Shown here: positions 1 through 10,354 of the stretch, piece after piece
Position numbering within the stretch: position 1 is the stretch's first letter
Layout of the letters: the number at the start of each line of letters is the position of its first letter
Assembly: GCF_002154555.1 (NCBI RefSeq)
Contig: NZ_MUNF01000119.1
Coordinates: 1-63,090 of the forward strand
Source of the DNA: Streptomyces murinus
Lineage (GTDB): Bacteria > Actinomycetota > Actinomycetes > Streptomycetales > Streptomycetaceae
Reading direction: 5' to 3'
DNA: 63,090 bases
Made by a program: the position numbers and the translations under genes
Notes under the pieces: generated by a model
What the model was told of the DNA's origin: nothing
The model's database searches: none
The model's input: the letters and a program-made list of their open reading frames with translations, nothing else

Positions 1-870
1 GTCACCGTGGCCGACGACGGCGGCTCCAGCGGACGGCTGCGCGACGAGCTGGGCGTGCTGCCGCCCGGCGATCTGCGCAAGGCGCTGGCCGCGCTGTGCG
101 GGGACGACGACTGGGGCCAGACCTGGTCCCGCGTCATCCAGCACCGCTTCCAGTCCCAGGGCGATCTGCACGACCACGCGGTGGGCAATCTGCTGATCGT
201 CGCCCTGTGGGAGCAGCTCGGCGACCATGTCCAGGCGCTGGACCTGGTCGGCAAGCTGCTCGGCGCGCACGGGCGGGTGCTGCCCATGTCCGCCGTGCCG
301 CTGGAGCTCCAGGCCCTGGTCAAGGGGCACGATCCGGAGCACCCGGAGGCCGTGGACACCGTGCGCGGGCAGGCCACCGTGGCGCTGACGCCCGGCGAGG
401 TGCAGTCCGTGCACCTGGTGCCGAACGACCCGCCGGCCGTCCCGGAGGCCCTCGCGGCGGTCCTGGACGCGGACTGGGTGGTGCTCGGCCCCGGGTCCTG
501 GTTCTCCTCGGTGATCCCGCATCTGCTGGTGCCCGAGCTGCTGGACGCCCTGACCGAGACCAAGGCCCGCAAGGTCCTTTCCTTGAACCTCGTTCCGCAG
601 CCGGGGGAAACCGAGGGCTTCTCCCCGCAGCGTCATTTGGAGGTTTTGGGGCGACACGCCCCTAAACTCGCCCTGGACGTGGTGCTGGCCGACGAGGCCG
701 CCGTGCCCGACCGCGACTCGCTCACCGAAGCCGCCAAGCGGCTGGGGGCCGCGGTCGAGCTGGCCCCGGTGGCCCGGACCGACGGAACACCCCGGCACGA
801 CCCGGAGCTGTTGGCCGCCGCGTACGACCGTATTTTTCGGATGCATGGAAGGATCGGCCCATGGCGATGA
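1..870 (+). CDS. yvcK: YvcK/CofD-like gluconeogenesis factor, 5'-truncated by window edge
   Basis: The frame is open from base 1, so the gene begins before the window; the first GTG (position 7) is internal. The visible 289 residues start with [14 protein letters not shown], the phosphate and nucleotide-sugar binding segment of the YvcK/CofD-like family, and contain [10 protein letters not shown] near residue 160. Only a few dozen N-terminal residues, including the glycine-rich Rossmann start, should be missing. YvcK proteins bind UDP-sugars and are needed for normal growth and cell-wall balance on gluconeogenic carbon sources. The stop codon lies inside the start of whiA (overlap of 10 bases), so the two are translationally coupled, as in most Gram-positive bacteria. 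Confidence 0.9.
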   Translation, partial: VTVADDGGSSGRLRDELGVLPPGDLRKALAALCGDDDWGQTWSRVIQHRFQSQGDLHDHAVGNLLIVALWEQLGDHVQALDLVGKLLGAHGRVLPMSAVPLELQALVKGHDPEHPEAVDTVRGQATVALTPGEVQSVHLVPNDPPAVPEALAAVLDADWVVLGPGSWFSSVIPHLLVPELLDALTETKARKVLSLNLVPQPGETEGFSPQRHLEVLGRHAPKLALDVVLADEAAVPDRDSLTEAAKRLGAAVELAPVARTDGTPRHDPELLAAAYDRIFRMHGRIGPWR

Positions 871-1850
871 CGGCAGCGGTGAAGGACGAGATCTCCCGGC
901 TCCCCGTCACCCGGACCTGCTGCAGGAAGGCGGAGGTCTCCGCCATTCTGCGGTTCGCCGGCGGCCTGCACCTGGTGAGCGGGCGCATCGTGATCGAGGC
1001 GGAGCTGGACACGGCGATGGCGGCCCGCCGCCTCAAGCGGGACATCCTGGAGATCTTCGGCCACAGCTCGGAGCTGATCGTGATGGCGCCCGGCGGACTG
1101 CGCCGCGGCTCGCGCTATGTCGTCCGGGTCGTCGCGGGCGGGGACCAGCTCGCCCGGCAGACCGGCCTGGTCGACGGCCGCGGCCGGCCGATCCGCGGGC
1201 TGCCCCCGCAGGTGGTCTCGGGGGCCACCTGTGACGCGGAGGCGGCCTGGCGCGGGGCGTTCCTCGCGCACGGCTCGCTGACCGAGCCCGGCCGCTCCTC
1301 CTCCCTGGAGGTGACCTGCCCGGGCCCGGAGGCCGCGCTGGCACTGGTCGGCGCCGCCCGCAGGCTGTCGATCGCCGCCAAGGCCCGGGAGGTGCGCGGG
1401 GTGGACCGCGTGGTCGTCCGGGACGGTGATGCGATCGGCGCGCTGTTGACGCGGCTCGGCGCGCACGAGTCGGTGCTGGCCTGGGAGGAGCGCCGGATGC
1501 GCCGCGAGGTGCGGGCCACGGCCAACCGGCTCGCCAACTTCGACGACGCGAACCTGCGGCGTTCGGCGCGCGCGGCGGTGGCCGCGGGGGCGCGGGTGCA
1601 GCGGGCGCTGGAGATCCTCGGCGAGGAGGTGCCCGAGCACCTCGCGGCGGCGGGACGGCTGCGCATGGAGCACAAGCAGGCCTCGCTGGAGGAGTTGGGC
1701 GCCCTCGCCGACCCACCGCTGACGAAGGACGCGGTCGCGGGCCGGATCCGCCGGCTGCTGGCCATGGCCGACAAGCGCGCGTCGGATCTGGGCATTCCGG
1801 GCACGGAGGCCAATCTGGCGGACGAACTGGCGGACAACCTGGTCGGCTGA
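861..1850 (+). CDS. whiA: Sporulation transcription regulator WhiA
   Basis: The product has 329 residues, the usual length for WhiA. The N-terminal half is the degenerate LAGLIDADG-like fold (conserved [19 protein letters not shown] stretch near residues 19-37). The C-terminal part carries the helix-turn-helix, with the recognition segment around [14 protein letters not shown] near residue 290. In Streptomyces WhiA acts with BldD-controlled WhiB to switch aerial hyphae from growth to sporulation septation. It overlaps yvcK by 10 bases, so its own start (ATG 861, alternative ATG 867) is reached by coupled translation. A strong hairpin follows directly, so gap is a separate unit. Confidence 0.95.
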   Translation: MAMTAAVKDEISRLPVTRTCCRKAEVSAILRFAGGLHLVSGRIVIEAELDTAMAARRLKRDILEIFGHSSELIVMAPGGLRRGSRYVVRVVAGGDQLARQTGLVDGRGRPIRGLPPQVVSGATCDAEAAWRGAFLAHGSLTEPGRSSSLEVTCPGPEAALALVGAARRLSIAAKAREVRGVDRVVVRDGDAIGALLTRLGAHESVLAWEERRMRREVRATANRLANFDDANLRRSARAAVAAGARVQRALEILGEEVPEHLAAAGRLRMEHKQASLEELGALADPPLTKDAVAGRIRRLLAMADKRASDLGIPGTEANLADELADNLVG

Positions 1851-1869
1851 CCCGACCCACGCCCGACAC

Positions 1870-1911
1870 GCCGGTGCCGAACCCCCGTCCGAGGGGGTCC
1901 GGCACCGGCTT
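1870..1911. terminator. Terminator after whiA
   Basis: Arms 1870-1886 and 1893-1909 pair over 17 positions with a single mismatch around a 6-base loop, 20 bases after the whiA stop. There is no long T run, which is usual for terminators in this GC range. Confidence 0.75.
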
Positions 1912-3259
<1,348 letters not shown>

Positions 3260-3297
3260 TCGCCGAAGACCGCAGCAGTACGACCGTGACATGAGAG

Positions 3298-3337
3298 CAG
3301 GGCTCGGTCAGCGCACCGTCGCGCTGACCGGGCCCTG
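3298..3337 (+). terminator. Hairpin between gap and pgk (attenuator or partial terminator)
   Basis: Arms 3298-3313 and 3322-3337 pair over 16 bases with one G-T wobble around an 8-base loop. Because pgk starts only 68 bases further on and shows no obvious separate promoter, it may act as a partial terminator or mRNA-end stabiliser. That would make gap transcripts more abundant than pgk-tpiA. Confidence 0.6.
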
Positions 3338-3404
3338 TCTCGCGCACGGATCACGTCCTCATACGATCAAGGTGCACCACGAGCCCTCCTCAGGAGTCCA
3401 CTCA

Positions 3405-4616
3405 ATGAAGACGATCGACGAACTTCTCGCCGACGGCGTAAGCGGCAAGCGGGTCTTCGTCCGCGCCGACCTCAATGTGCCGCTGGCCGACGGGACGATC
3501 ACCGACGACGGCCGCATCCGCGCCGTGCTGCCCACCGTCAAGGCGCTCGCCGACGCGGGCGCCAAGGTGATCGTCGCCTCGCACCTGGGCCGCCCCAAGG
3601 GCGCCCCGGACCCCGCCTTCTCGCTGCTGCCCGCCGCCGAGCGCCTCGGTGAACTGCTCGGCTCCCCGGTCGCCTTCGCCCAGGACACGGTCGGCCCCGC
3701 CGCCCACGACGCCGTCGACGGCCTTCAGCCCGGCCAGGTCGCCGTCATCGAGAACCTGCGTTTCAACCCGGGCGAGACCTCCAAGGACGACGCCGAGCGC
3801 GGCGAGTTCGCGGACCGGCTGGCCGCCCTCGCCGATGTGTACGTCGGCGACGGCTTCGGCGCCGTGCACCGCAAGCACGCCTCCGTCTACGACCTCCCGG
3901 CCCGGCTGCCGCACTACGCCGGCTACCTCATCGCCACCGAGGTCGGCGTCCTGAGGAAGCTCACCGAGGACGTCAAGCGCCCCTACGTCGTCGCGCTCGG
4001 CGGCGCCAAGGTCTCCGACAAGCTCGCCGTCATCGACCAGCTGCTCGGCAAGGCCGACCGGCTGCTCATCGGCGGCGGCATGGCCTACACCTTCCTCAAG
4101 GCCAAGGGCTACGAGGTCGGCATCTCCCTCCTCCAGGAGGACCAGATCCCGGCCGTCACCGAGTACATGGAGCGCGCCGAGAAGCTCGGCGTGGAACTGC
4201 TGCTCCCCGTCGACGTCCTGGTCTCCCGGGAGTTCCCGGACCTGAAGACCAAGGCGCCGAGCCAGTACAACACCGTCGACGCGGACAAGATCCCCGCCGA
4301 CCAGGAGGGCCTGGACATCGGCCCGAAGACCCGGGAGCTGTACGCCTCGAAGCTCGCCGACGCCCAGACCGTGTTCTGGAACGGGCCCATGGGCGTCTTC
4401 GAGCACCCGGACTACGCCGAGGGCACCAAGGCGGTCGCCCGGGCGCTCGTAGACTCGAACGGTTTCACCGTCGTCGGCGGCGGTGACTCCGCCGCGGCCG
4501 TGCGCACGCTCGGCTTCGACGAGAACGCATTCGGCCACATCTCGACCGGTGGCGGCGCCTCCCTCGAATACCTCGAGGGCAAGACGCTTCCCGGTCTCGC
4601 CGCACTGGAGGACTGA
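3405..4616 (+). CDS. pgk: Phosphoglycerate kinase
   Basis: Pgk transfers the acyl phosphate of 1,3-bisphosphoglycerate to ADP. The product is 403 residues when started at ATG 3405, which has CAGGAGTC 8 bases upstream. The frame stays open back to 3291, but that extension looks nothing like Pgk. Family landmarks are RADLNVPLADG near residue 20, SHLGRPKG near 62 and the nucleotide loop GGGDSAAAV near 364. It lies between gap and tpiA, with only 6 bases to tpiA, so these two are cotranscribed. Confidence 0.97.
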   Translation: MKTIDELLADGVSGKRVFVRADLNVPLADGTITDDGRIRAVLPTVKALADAGAKVIVASHLGRPKGAPDPAFSLLPAAERLGELLGSPVAFAQDTVGPAAHDAVDGLQPGQVAVIENLRFNPGETSKDDAERGEFADRLAALADVYVGDGFGAVHRKHASVYDLPARLPHYAGYLIATEVGVLRKLTEDVKRPYVVALGGAKVSDKLAVIDQLLGKADRLLIGGGMAYTFLKAKGYEVGISLLQEDQIPAVTEYMERAEKLGVELLLPVDVLVSREFPDLKTKAPSQYNTVDADKIPADQEGLDIGPKTRELYASKLADAQTVFWNGPMGVFEHPDYAEGTKAVARALVDSNGFTVVGGGDSAAAVRTLGFDENAFGHISTGGGASLEYLEGKTLPGLAALED

Positions 4617-4622
4617 CCCCGT

Positions 4623-5399
4623 ATGACCACCCGCACGCCGCTGATGGCGGGCAACTGGAAGATGAACCTCAACCACCTCGAGGCCATCGCCCACGTCCAG
4701 AAGCTCGCCTTCGCCCTGGCCGACAAGGACTACGAGGCCGTCGAGGTCGCCGTCCTGCCGCCCTTCACCGACCTGCGCTCCGTACAGACCCTGGTCGACG
4801 GCGACAAGCTCAAGATCAAGTACGGCGCCCAGGACATCTCGCAGCACGACTCCGGTGCCTACACCGGCGAGATTTCCGGCCCGATGCTGTCCAAGCTGAA
4901 GTGCGCCTATGTGGTCATCGGCCACTCCGAGCGCCGCCAGTACCACGCCGAGACCGACGAGATCGTCAACGCCAAGGTCAAGGCCGCCTACAAGCACGGC
5001 CTGACCCCGATCCTGTGCGTCGGCGAGGAACTGGACGTCCGTGAGGCGGGCAACCACGTCGCCCACACCCTCGCCCAGGTCGAGGGCGGTCTCAAGGACC
5101 TCCCGGCCGAGCAGGCCGAGACGATCGTGATCGCCTATGAGCCCGTGTGGGCCATCGGCACCGGCAAGGTCTGCGGCGCCGACGACGCCCAGGAGGTCTG
5201 CGCCGCCATCCGCGCCAAGCTCGCCGAGCTGTACTCCCAGGACGTGGCCGACCAGGTCCGCATCCAGTACGGCGGCTCCGTGAAGTCAGGCAATGTCGCC
5301 GAGATCATGGCCAAGGCCGACATCGACGGCGCCCTGGTCGGCGGCGCCTCGCTGGACACCGACGAGTTCGTCAAGATCGTGCGCTTTCGCGATCAGTGA
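4623..5399 (+). CDS. tpiA: Triose-phosphate isomerase
   Basis: TpiA interconverts dihydroxyacetone phosphate and glyceraldehyde 3-phosphate. The 258-residue product has the catalytic Lys13 in GNWKMN, the active-site His in GHSERRQYH, the catalytic Glu in [12 protein letters not shown] and the phosphate-binding YGGSVKSGN near the C-terminus. The length is normal. The start lies 6 bases after the pgk stop, so it is the last gene of the gap-pgk-tpiA run, which ends at the hairpin at 5455. Confidence 0.97.
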   Translation: MTTRTPLMAGNWKMNLNHLEAIAHVQKLAFALADKDYEAVEVAVLPPFTDLRSVQTLVDGDKLKIKYGAQDISQHDSGAYTGEISGPMLSKLKCAYVVIGHSERRQYHAETDEIVNAKVKAAYKHGLTPILCVGEELDVREAGNHVAHTLAQVEGGLKDLPAEQAETIVIAYEPVWAIGTGKVCGADDAQEVCAAIRAKLAELYSQDVADQVRIQYGGSVKSGNVAEIMAKADIDGALVGGASLDTDEFVKIVRFRDQ

Positions 5400-5454
5400 C
5401 GGGTCGGCTACGCCATCCATGAGTAGGCGGTAGCCGCGATACGTCGTACTCTTG

Positions 5455-5484
5455 CGGGGGCACGGCCCAGGTGCTGTGCCCCCG
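5455..5484 (+). terminator. Terminator between tpiA and secG
   Basis: Perfect 9-bp arms (CGGGGGCAC at 5455-5463, complement at 5476-5484) surround a 12-base loop, 55 bases after tpiA. Confidence 0.65.
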
Positions 5485-5518
5485 TCGTCCATCCGAATCC
5501 GAGGAAGTTGGTCCAGCC

Positions 5519-5755
5519 GTGGTTTTGGGGTTCTCGATCGCCCTGATCGTCTTCAGCCTGCTGCTGATGCTGCTGGTGCTGATGCACAAGGGAAAGGGCG
5601 GCGGTCTCTCCGACATGTTCGGTGGCGGCATGCAGTCCTCCGTCGGCGGCTCCTCTGTCGCCGAGCGCAACCTCGACCGGATCACCGTCGTGATCGGCGT
5701 GCTGTGGATCGCGTGCATCGTGGTCCTCGGCATCCTGATGAAGACGAACAGCTGA
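5519..5755 (+). CDS. secG: Preprotein translocase subunit SecG
   Basis: SecG is the small auxiliary subunit of the SecYEG channel in the cytoplasmic membrane. The predicted 78-residue product has two hydrophobic helices (about residues 3-21 and 54-74) separated by the glycine-rich MHKGKGGGLSDMFGGGMQ loop typical of actinobacterial SecG. The frame is open from 5471. GTG 5519 is preferred because it gives the canonical MVLGFSIALIVFSLLL start, with GAGGAAG about 11 bases upstream, which is a slightly long spacing. Confidence 0.9.
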   Translation: MVLGFSIALIVFSLLLMLLVLMHKGKGGGLSDMFGGGMQSSVGGSSVAERNLDRITVVIGVLWIACIVVLGILMKTNS

Positions 5756-5871
5756 TCCCGGCCTTCCAGGCACACTCATTCCGTACGTTGAGCCCCATGT
5801 TCGGTACGCGCTCCCGAGCGCGGCCTATCATGGGGCTTGCGTCTGGGCGCGGGGGCGGTAACTCCCATCAC

Positions 5872-5899
5872 TGGACGCGCGTTGGGCCTTACGTAGACT
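5872..5899 (+). promoter_or_regulatory. Possible promoter of the RbpA-family gene
   Basis: TGGACG (5872-5877) and TAGACT (5894-5899) are separated by 16 bases, 66 bases upstream of the GTG start. The -10 is good, the -35 only fair. Confidence 0.3.
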
Positions 5900-5965
5900 G
5901 AGGCGCTCGCAGCGAAGCGGTACGCCGACTCGCTTCGCGGCACCATCACGCAGGGAGTTACGACC

Positions 5966-6301
5966 GTGGCAAGTGGCAACGCGATCCGAGGAAGCCGGGT
6001 CGGGGCGGGGCCGATGGGCGAGGCCGAGCGCGGCGAGTCCGCACCGCGGCTGCGCATCTCCTTCTGGTGCTCCAACGGGCACGAGACCCAGCCGAGCTTC
6101 GCCAGCGACGCACAGGTCCCCGACACCTGGGACTGCCCGCGCTGTGGCTTTCCGGCCGGCCAGGACCGGGACAACCCGCCGGACCCGCCGCGCACCGAGC
6201 CGTACAAGACGCATCTCGCGTATGTGCGGGAGCGGCGCAGCGACGCGGACGGCGAGGCGATCCTCGCCGAGGCACTCGCCAAACTGCGCGGCGAGATCTA
6301 G
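5966..6301 (+). CDS. RNA polymerase-binding protein, RbpA family
   Basis: The 111-residue product follows the RbpA layout. It has a basic N-terminal tail (AIRGSRVGAG), a core with Cys pairs (FWCSNGHE and WDCPRCGF), a linker EPYKTHLAYVRERR and a C-terminal helix EAILAEALAKLRGEI, which in RbpA contacts the principal sigma factor. RbpA stabilises the RNA polymerase open complex and supports growth in Actinobacteria. This copy is shorter than classical RbpA and its core differs, so it may be the second family member many streptomycetes carry rather than the main one. GTG 5966 has CAGGGAGT upstream. A terminator follows at once, so it is monocistronic. Confidence 0.8.
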   Translation: MASGNAIRGSRVGAGPMGEAERGESAPRLRISFWCSNGHETQPSFASDAQVPDTWDCPRCGFPAGQDRDNPPDPPRTEPYKTHLAYVRERRSDADGEAILAEALAKLRGEI

Positions 6302-6310
6302 ACGTTGAGC

Positions 6311-6341
6311 CCGGCCGGGCACCCTCGGGGTGCCTGGCCGG
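6311..6341 (+). terminator. Terminator after the RbpA-family gene
   Basis: Arms 6311-6324 and 6328-6341 (14 bp, one G-T pair) with a 3-base TCG loop, starting 10 bases past the stop codon. Confidence 0.8.
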
Positions 6342-6369
6342 AGCTGTTTCGCCGCTCGCTCCCGATCGA

Positions 6370-6392
6370 TTGTCAGTGGCACCCTCTACGGT
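6370..6392 (+). promoter_or_regulatory. RecA-independent DNA-damage promoter motif (PafBC/RecA-NDp type)
   Basis: TTGTCAGTG at 6370-6378, then exactly 8 bases, then TACGGT at 6387-6392. This matches the mycobacterial and actinobacterial RecA-independent damage promoter (TTGTCRGTG-N8-TANNNT) at every defined position. It lies 33 bases before the GTG start of the MFS gene. The match is read by eye; its function here is inferred. Confidence 0.6.
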
Positions 6393-6424
6393 TCTCGTGA
6401 AGGCGACGACCGTGAGGGGGAGTT

Positions 6425-7693
6425 GTGACGACGGTGGCGGCGGGGGAGTCGCGGGCGCCCGCGTGGCGCGGGGGTTTCGGGCGGCTGTGGAGTGCCGCCG
6501 TGCTGTCCCGCTTCGGTGACGCGCTGCGCACCGCCGCCCTGCCGCTGCTCGCCGCCTCGCTGACCGACCGGCCCCTGCTCATCGCCGCCGTGACCGCCTG
6601 CGGCTATCTGCCCTGGATCCTCTTCGGGTTGTGCGGCGGGGCGATCGCCGACCGGGTCGACCAGCGGCGCGCCATGTGGACCGTGGACACGGTACGAGGG
6701 ATGCTGGTCGCCGCCTTCGCGGTGGCCGTGGCTCTCGGACACGCCTCGATCGCGCTGCTCGTCGCGCTGGCCTTCACCCTGACCACGCTCCAGACCCTCT
6801 TCGACAACGCCTCCACCGCCCTGCTGCCCGCCCTGGTCGGCCCCGAGGCCCTCGGCAATGCCAACGCCCGGCTGATGACCGGGCAGAAGATCGCGGGCGG
6901 GCTGTTCGGAGCGCCCGTCGTACCGGTGCTGCTCGCCGCGGGGGCCGCCGCGCCCTTCCTGGCCGACGCGGGCACCTTCCTGCTGGCCGCCGCGCTGGTC
7001 GCCTCGCTGCGCACCGGTGCGCCCGAGCGGGCCCCGAGACCGGCGGGCAGCACCCTGCGCCGGGAGATCGCCGCCGGAGTGCGCACCCTGTGGCAGGACC
7101 GGCCGCTGCGCGGACTGTGCGCCGCCACGGCGCTGTGCAACATCGGCATGGGCGCCCTGATCGCCACCCTGGTCGTGCTCGTGACCGGCTGGCTGCACGC
7201 GGGCACCGCCGGCTATGCGGCGGTCACCACCGCGTACACCGTCGGCGGTCTGGCCGGGGGCGCGGTGAACCGGCGGCTCACGGCCGCGCTGGGCCCGGTG
7301 CGCACCGTCCTGCTCGCCGGTACGGCACAGACCGCGGCGCTCGTCGTCATGGGCTCCGTGCCCCGCCTGACCGCTCTGGTGGCGGCCATGGCGGCCTTCG
7401 GGTTCATGGGGATGCTGTGGAACGTCAACAGCACCACCCTGATGCAGCAGCGCGCTCCCGCCGGCGCCCTCGGCCGGGTCAGCTCCGCCTTCCGCACCCT
7501 GGGCGCCGCCGGAGCCCCGCTGGGCGCCCTGCTCGGCGGCGCCGCGGCCACCGCCTGGGGCCGGGGCACACCGGCCCTGCTCGCGGCCGCCTTCTTCGTC
7601 CTCTCCGTCCTCGCGCTCATACCGGCCGCCCGGCCGGACGCACCCGTCGCCGCGCCGGGGGACGGCGCCACGACGGCTCGCGTCCCCGGGTGA
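6425..7693 (+). CDS. MFS transporter (EntS/multidrug-exporter type)
   Basis: The 422-residue product has about twelve hydrophobic helices and the MFS signature loop between helices 2 and 3 ([14 protein letters not shown]). The start [21 protein letters not shown] resembles the EntS/TetV-like exporter subfamily. Such proteins use the proton gradient to expel siderophores or drugs; the substrate here cannot be told. GTG 6425 has a GGGGGAG ribosome site a few bases upstream. The promoter region carries a perfect DNA-damage motif, so the pump may be induced by DNA-damaging compounds. The gene is single, ending 52 bases before pgi on the same strand. Confidence 0.85.
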   Translation: MTTVAAGESRAPAWRGGFGRLWSAAVLSRFGDALRTAALPLLAASLTDRPLLIAAVTACGYLPWILFGLCGGAIADRVDQRRAMWTVDTVRGMLVAAFAVAVALGHASIALLVALAFTLTTLQTLFDNASTALLPALVGPEALGNANARLMTGQKIAGGLFGAPVVPVLLAAGAAAPFLADAGTFLLAAALVASLRTGAPERAPRPAGSTLRREIAAGVRTLWQDRPLRGLCAATALCNIGMGALIATLVVLVTGWLHAGTAGYAAVTTAYTVGGLAGGAVNRRLTAALGPVRTVLLAGTAQTAALVVMGSVPRLTALVAAMAAFGFMGMLWNVNSTTLMQQRAPAGALGRVSSAFRTLGAAGAPLGALLGGAAATAWGRGTPALLAAAFFVLSVLALIPAARPDAPVAAPGDGATTARVPG

Positions 7694-7745
7694 TCAATTA
7701 GGTTGGAACCGCTGGGACAGGCACGAAAGAAGGCGGAAGTCGGAA

Positions 7746-9398
7746 ATGAACGCAGACGGCCGTACCAGGCTCAACCAGATGCCCGAGTGGACCGCTCTCG
7801 CCAAGCACCGGGAGGAGCTGGCCGACACCGGTCTGAGGGAGTTGTTCGCCGCCGACCCCGAGCGCGGCACCGGGTACACGCTGCGGGTCGGCGATCTCCA
7901 CATCGACTACAGCAAGCACCTGGTCACCGGCGAGACGCTGCGGCTGCTGCGCGAGCTGGCCGCGGCGACCGATGTGTTCGGGCTGCGGGACGCCATGTTC
8001 CGCGGCGAGAAGATCAACGTCACCGAGGGCCGTGCGGTGCTGCACACCGCGCTGCGCGCGCCCCGGGACGCGGTGATCGAGGTCGACGGCGAGAACGTGG
8101 TGCCCAAGGTGCACGCCGTCCTCGACAAGATGAGCGACTTCGCGCAGCGGGTGCGCTCCGGTGCCTGGACCGGTCACACCGGTCGGCGGATCCGCAATGT
8201 CGTCAACATCGGCATCGGCGGCTCCGACCTCGGGCCCGCGATGGCGTACGAGGTGCTGCGCAGCTTCGCCGACCGGGATCTGACGGTCCGTTTCGTGTCG
8301 AATGTGGACGGCGCCGATCTGCACGAGGCCACCCGCGATCTGGACCCGGCCGAGACGCTGTTCATCATCGCCTCCAAGACCTTCACCACCATCGAGACGA
8401 TCACCAACGCCACCTCCGCGCGCACCTGGCTGCTGCATGCGCTCGGTGACGACGCCGCGGTGGCCATGCACTTCGTGGCGCTGTCCACCAACGCGGAGAA
8501 GGTGACCGAGTTCGGTATCGACCCGGACAACATGTTCGAGTTCTGGGACTGGGTCGGCGGCCGCTACTCGTACGACTCGGCGATCGGCCTCTCGCTGATG
8601 ATCGCCATCGGCCCGGACCGGTTCCGGGAGATGCTGGACGGCTTCCACCTGGTCGACGAGCACTTCCGCACCGCGCCCGCCGAGACCAACGTCCCGCTGC
8701 TGCTGGGCCTGCTGGGCATCTGGTACGGCAACTTCCACGACGCCCAGTCGCACGCCGTACTGCCGTACAGCCACTACCTGTCCAAGTTCACCGCGTACCT
8801 CCAGCAGCTGGACATGGAGTCCAACGGCAAGTACGTGGCGCGGGACGGCAAGCAGGTCGACTGGGGGACCGGGCCGGTCGTGTGGGGCACGCCGGGCACC
8901 AACGGGCAGCACGCGTACTACCAGTTGATCCACCAGGGCACCAAGCTGATCCCGGCCGACTTCATCGGCTTCGCCGAGCCGGTGGCCGAGCTGAGCGGTG
9001 AACTGAAGGCGCAGCACGACCTGTTGATGGCCAACTTCTTCGCCCAGACCCAGGCGCTGGCCTTCGGCAAGATGGCCGAGGAGGTCCGCGCGGAGGGCGT
9101 GCCCGAGGAGCTGGTGCCGCACAAGACCTTCCAGGGCAACCGGCCCACGACCACCGTCCTGGCGAGGGAACTCACCCCGTCCGTGCTGGGCCAGCTGATC
9201 GCCTTGTACGAGCACAAGGTGTTCGTCCAGGGCGCCGTGTGGAACATCGACTCCTTCGACCAGTGGGGCGTGGAGCTGGGCAAGGTCCTCGCCAAGCGTG
9301 TCGAACCCGCCCTCACCGAGGGCGCGGAGGTACCCGGCCTCGACGCCTCGACCAAGGCGCTGGTCGCCACGTACCGGGAGCTGCGCGGCCGTAGCTGA
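7746..9398 (+). CDS. pgi: Glucose-6-phosphate isomerase
   Basis: Pgi interconverts glucose 6-phosphate and fructose 6-phosphate, linking the glycolysis genes on one side with the pentose-phosphate operon on the other. The 550-residue product is full length and carries the family signatures: [30 protein letters not shown] and [13 protein letters not shown]. The active-site Glu and His lie in the segment [14 protein letters not shown] onward and in [16 protein letters not shown]. The last five codons including the stop are duplicated as a 15-bp tandem repeat just downstream, which does not change the protein. Confidence 0.96.
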   Translation: MNADGRTRLNQMPEWTALAKHREELADTGLRELFAADPERGTGYTLRVGDLHIDYSKHLVTGETLRLLRELAAATDVFGLRDAMFRGEKINVTEGRAVLHTALRAPRDAVIEVDGENVVPKVHAVLDKMSDFAQRVRSGAWTGHTGRRIRNVVNIGIGGSDLGPAMAYEVLRSFADRDLTVRFVSNVDGADLHEATRDLDPAETLFIIASKTFTTIETITNATSARTWLLHALGDDAAVAMHFVALSTNAEKVTEFGIDPDNMFEFWDWVGGRYSYDSAIGLSLMIAIGPDRFREMLDGFHLVDEHFRTAPAETNVPLLLGLLGIWYGNFHDAQSHAVLPYSHYLSKFTAYLQQLDMESNGKYVARDGKQVDWGTGPVVWGTPGTNGQHAYYQLIHQGTKLIPADFIGFAEPVAELSGELKAQHDLLMANFFAQTQALAFGKMAEEVRAEGVPEELVPHKTFQGNRPTTTVLARELTPSVLGQLIALYEHKVFVQGAVWNIDSFDQWGVELGKVLAKRVEPALTEGAEVPGLDASTKALVATYRELRGRS

Positions 9399-9414
9399 CG
9401 CGGCCGTAGCTGAC
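9385..9414 (+). repeat. 15-bp tandem duplication across the pgi stop codon
   Basis: GCGGCCGTAGCTGAC occurs twice back to back (9385-9399 and 9400-9414). Since 15 is a multiple of three, the second copy repeats Arg-Gly-Arg-Ser-stop in frame. Confidence 0.9.
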
Positions 9415-9506
9415 AAGAGCGGGGAGCGCGGGGCATCGAGCGGTCCGCCGGCCGGTGTCCCGTACACTCCGATGATCATGAAGAACGCTACTCGGGGGAG
9501 TGTGCA

Positions 9507-10286
9507 GTGGCACGGGGGAACGGGGCGCGGAGCGCCCGGGGCGATCGCAACTATCTGAAGGCCCATCACGCGGCATGGGCGGTGTTCCATCCCGCCTGGA
9601 TACCGGAACCACTCGATCCGGGCGTCGAACAGCTCAAGCGGATCCGGGTGGCCGCGGGCACGGTCGCCGCCGTCGGCGTCTACACCTTCGTGGAGGGCGG
9701 CTTCGCCGTCACGGAGATGCTGGAGAACCTGCTGGTCGCCTGCGGGGTCCTGCTGGTGATCGCCCCGCTGACGGTCGGGGTGATGCTGTGGATCTGGCGG
9801 CGCGGTGGCAGCCTGCGCGCCCTGCGGCCGCCGCTGCTGCGGGCCCTGGGACTGCTGCTCACCTTCGTGGCCGCGGCCGCCCTGACCCTGTTCCTGCTCC
9901 AGAACAGCAGCCGGACGGACATGGGACTGCTGATCCTCCCGCTGGGCCTGCTGACGCTGTGGCTGGTCTGGTTCGTCGGCGCCGGGGCCCTGCGCGTCAC
10001 CGGGAACTTCTTCGGCACGGCCGCCGTGCACCGCGGTCTGCCGCCGCTGCTCGCCATCGTCACCACTTGGCTGATGGCGCTGCCCGACCTGTTCACCGGT
10101 GATCTGCACGGCCTCGGGCTCACCCTCGGCATCGTCTTCATCCTCGGCGCCCCGCTGACGGTCACCGGCATAGCGCTGTACGAACTGGCCGTCCTGAAGC
10201 GGAGGTTCGGCATACGGCTGGCGGACCATCCAGCGCTGCACCTCGGCCGGACACCGTACGACCCCCGGTACTCGTACGGCCGCTGA
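9507..10286 (+). CDS. Integral membrane protein of unknown function
   Basis: I do not recognise a defined family. The 259-residue product starts with a short basic region, followed by YLKAHHAAWAVFHPAWIPEP. Six hydrophobic segments follow, at roughly residues 48-65, 75-96, 108-130, 142-164, 178-195 and 205-230, and a soluble tail ends in RYSYGR. GTG 9507 is supported by GGGGGAG 6 bases upstream. It stands alone between pgi and a strong terminator, convergent with the pentose-phosphate operon. Its composition looks native. Confidence 0.7.
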   Translation: MARGNGARSARGDRNYLKAHHAAWAVFHPAWIPEPLDPGVEQLKRIRVAAGTVAAVGVYTFVEGGFAVTEMLENLLVACGVLLVIAPLTVGVMLWIWRRGGSLRALRPPLLRALGLLLTFVAAAALTLFLLQNSSRTDMGLLILPLGLLTLWLVWFVGAGALRVTGNFFGTAAVHRGLPPLLAIVTTWLMALPDLFTGDLHGLGLTLGIVFILGAPLTVTGIALYELAVLKRRFGIRLADHPALHLGRTPYDPRYSYGR

Positions 10287-10297
10287 GCCCCGAAACG

Positions 10298-10332
10298 GGA
10301 GACGGCGGGGAACATCGGCCCCCGCCGTCTCC
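10298..10332. terminator. Convergent terminator between the membrane protein gene and pgl
   Basis: Perfect 12-bp arms (GGAGACGGCGGG at 10298-10309, complement at 10321-10332) with an 11-base loop. It can serve both strands. Confidence 0.8.
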
Positions 10333-10354
10333 TCCGCCTACCCGTCGAGCGATG

